A stretch of 36,447 bases of DNA from Mammaliicoccus stepanovicii (GTDB lineage Bacteria; Bacillota; Bacilli; Staphylococcales; Staphylococcaceae), in assembly GCF_002902525.1 (NCBI RefSeq), contig NZ_PPQZ01000051.1, positions 1 through 36,447 of the forward strand, in the 5' to 3' direction. Under the pieces are notes generated by a model, which saw only the letters and a program-made list of their open reading frames with translations, made no database searches and was not told the DNA's origin. Shown piece after piece: positions 36,421 through 36,447 of the stretch (its first letter is position 1; each line of letters starts with the position of its first letter). A program made the translations under genes and the position numbers.

Positions 36421-36447
36421 ATAAGAAATAAAAGTTTTAACTAAATT

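Noticed and set aside
1-36447. Mobile elements, CRISPR arrays, tRNA or rRNA genes
   Set aside because: I saw no transposase or integrase frames, no regularly spaced repeats, and no structures or sequences typical of tRNA or rRNA. The only large duplication is the tandem permease pair.

Overview
The window is AT-rich, densely packed, low-GC Gram-positive DNA. The proteins I recognise (LexA, SosA, GuaC, MscL, YneF, ParE/ParC, AcnA, GlcT) read as Staphylococcaceae proteins, close to but not identical with Staphylococcus aureus as I remember it. A staphylococcal genus (Staphylococcus, Mammaliicoccus or Macrococcus) is likely; I cannot name the species. Most of the window is chromosomal backbone. 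The order lexA - SOS division inhibitor - DUF896 - tkt - yneF - ccdA - ccdC - yneK - (sbcDC, sco, mscL, opuD) - acnA - yneP - yneR - plsY - parE - parC - alsT follows the Bacillus subtilis lexA-to-alsT (yne) region, with staphylococcal insertions.

Layout. 1-4.9 kb: an amino-acid permease (minus strand) with a CodY-like site in its leader, a zinc-type ABC binding lipoprotein with a His-rich loop but no permease or ATPase nearby, guaC, and a CAP-domain secreted protein. 4.9-6.4 kb: a 27-codon small ORF, then the SOS divergon lexA/sosA with LexA boxes. 6.4-9.2 kb: DUF896 protein, transketolase, YneF. 9.2-12.2 kb: a membrane-anchored thermonuclease with an excalibur tail, CcdA and CcdC (thiol-redox membrane proteins), and a DUF2621 (YneK-type) protein. 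12.2-17.6 kb: sbcD-sbcC, a Sco-type copper/thiol lipoprotein, MscL. 17.7-22.4 kb: a BCCT osmolyte transporter and aconitase, with a perfect Fur-type palindrome between them. 22.4-30.1 kb: thioesterase, HesB-like YneR, PlsY, topoisomerase IV parE-parC with a consensus-perfect LexA box before parE, and the alanine/Na+ symporter. 30.2-36.4 kb: a secreted DUF1002 protein, then the glucose PTS locus glcT - RAT/terminator leader - two tandem EIICBA permeases, the first interrupted by an in-frame TGA.

Shared themes are DNA damage (lexA, sosA, sbcDC and parEC in 20 kb), central carbon (tkt, acnA, glucose PTS), and envelope or osmotic functions (mscL, opuD, ccdA/ccdC, sco). I found no tRNA, rRNA, CRISPR array, insertion sequence or prophage, and no clearly novel multigene system. 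The items most worth checking are the nonsense codon in the first glucose permease, the Fur palindrome before acnA, the LexA box on parE, the 27-codon ORF, and the amphipathic tail of the DUF1002 protein.
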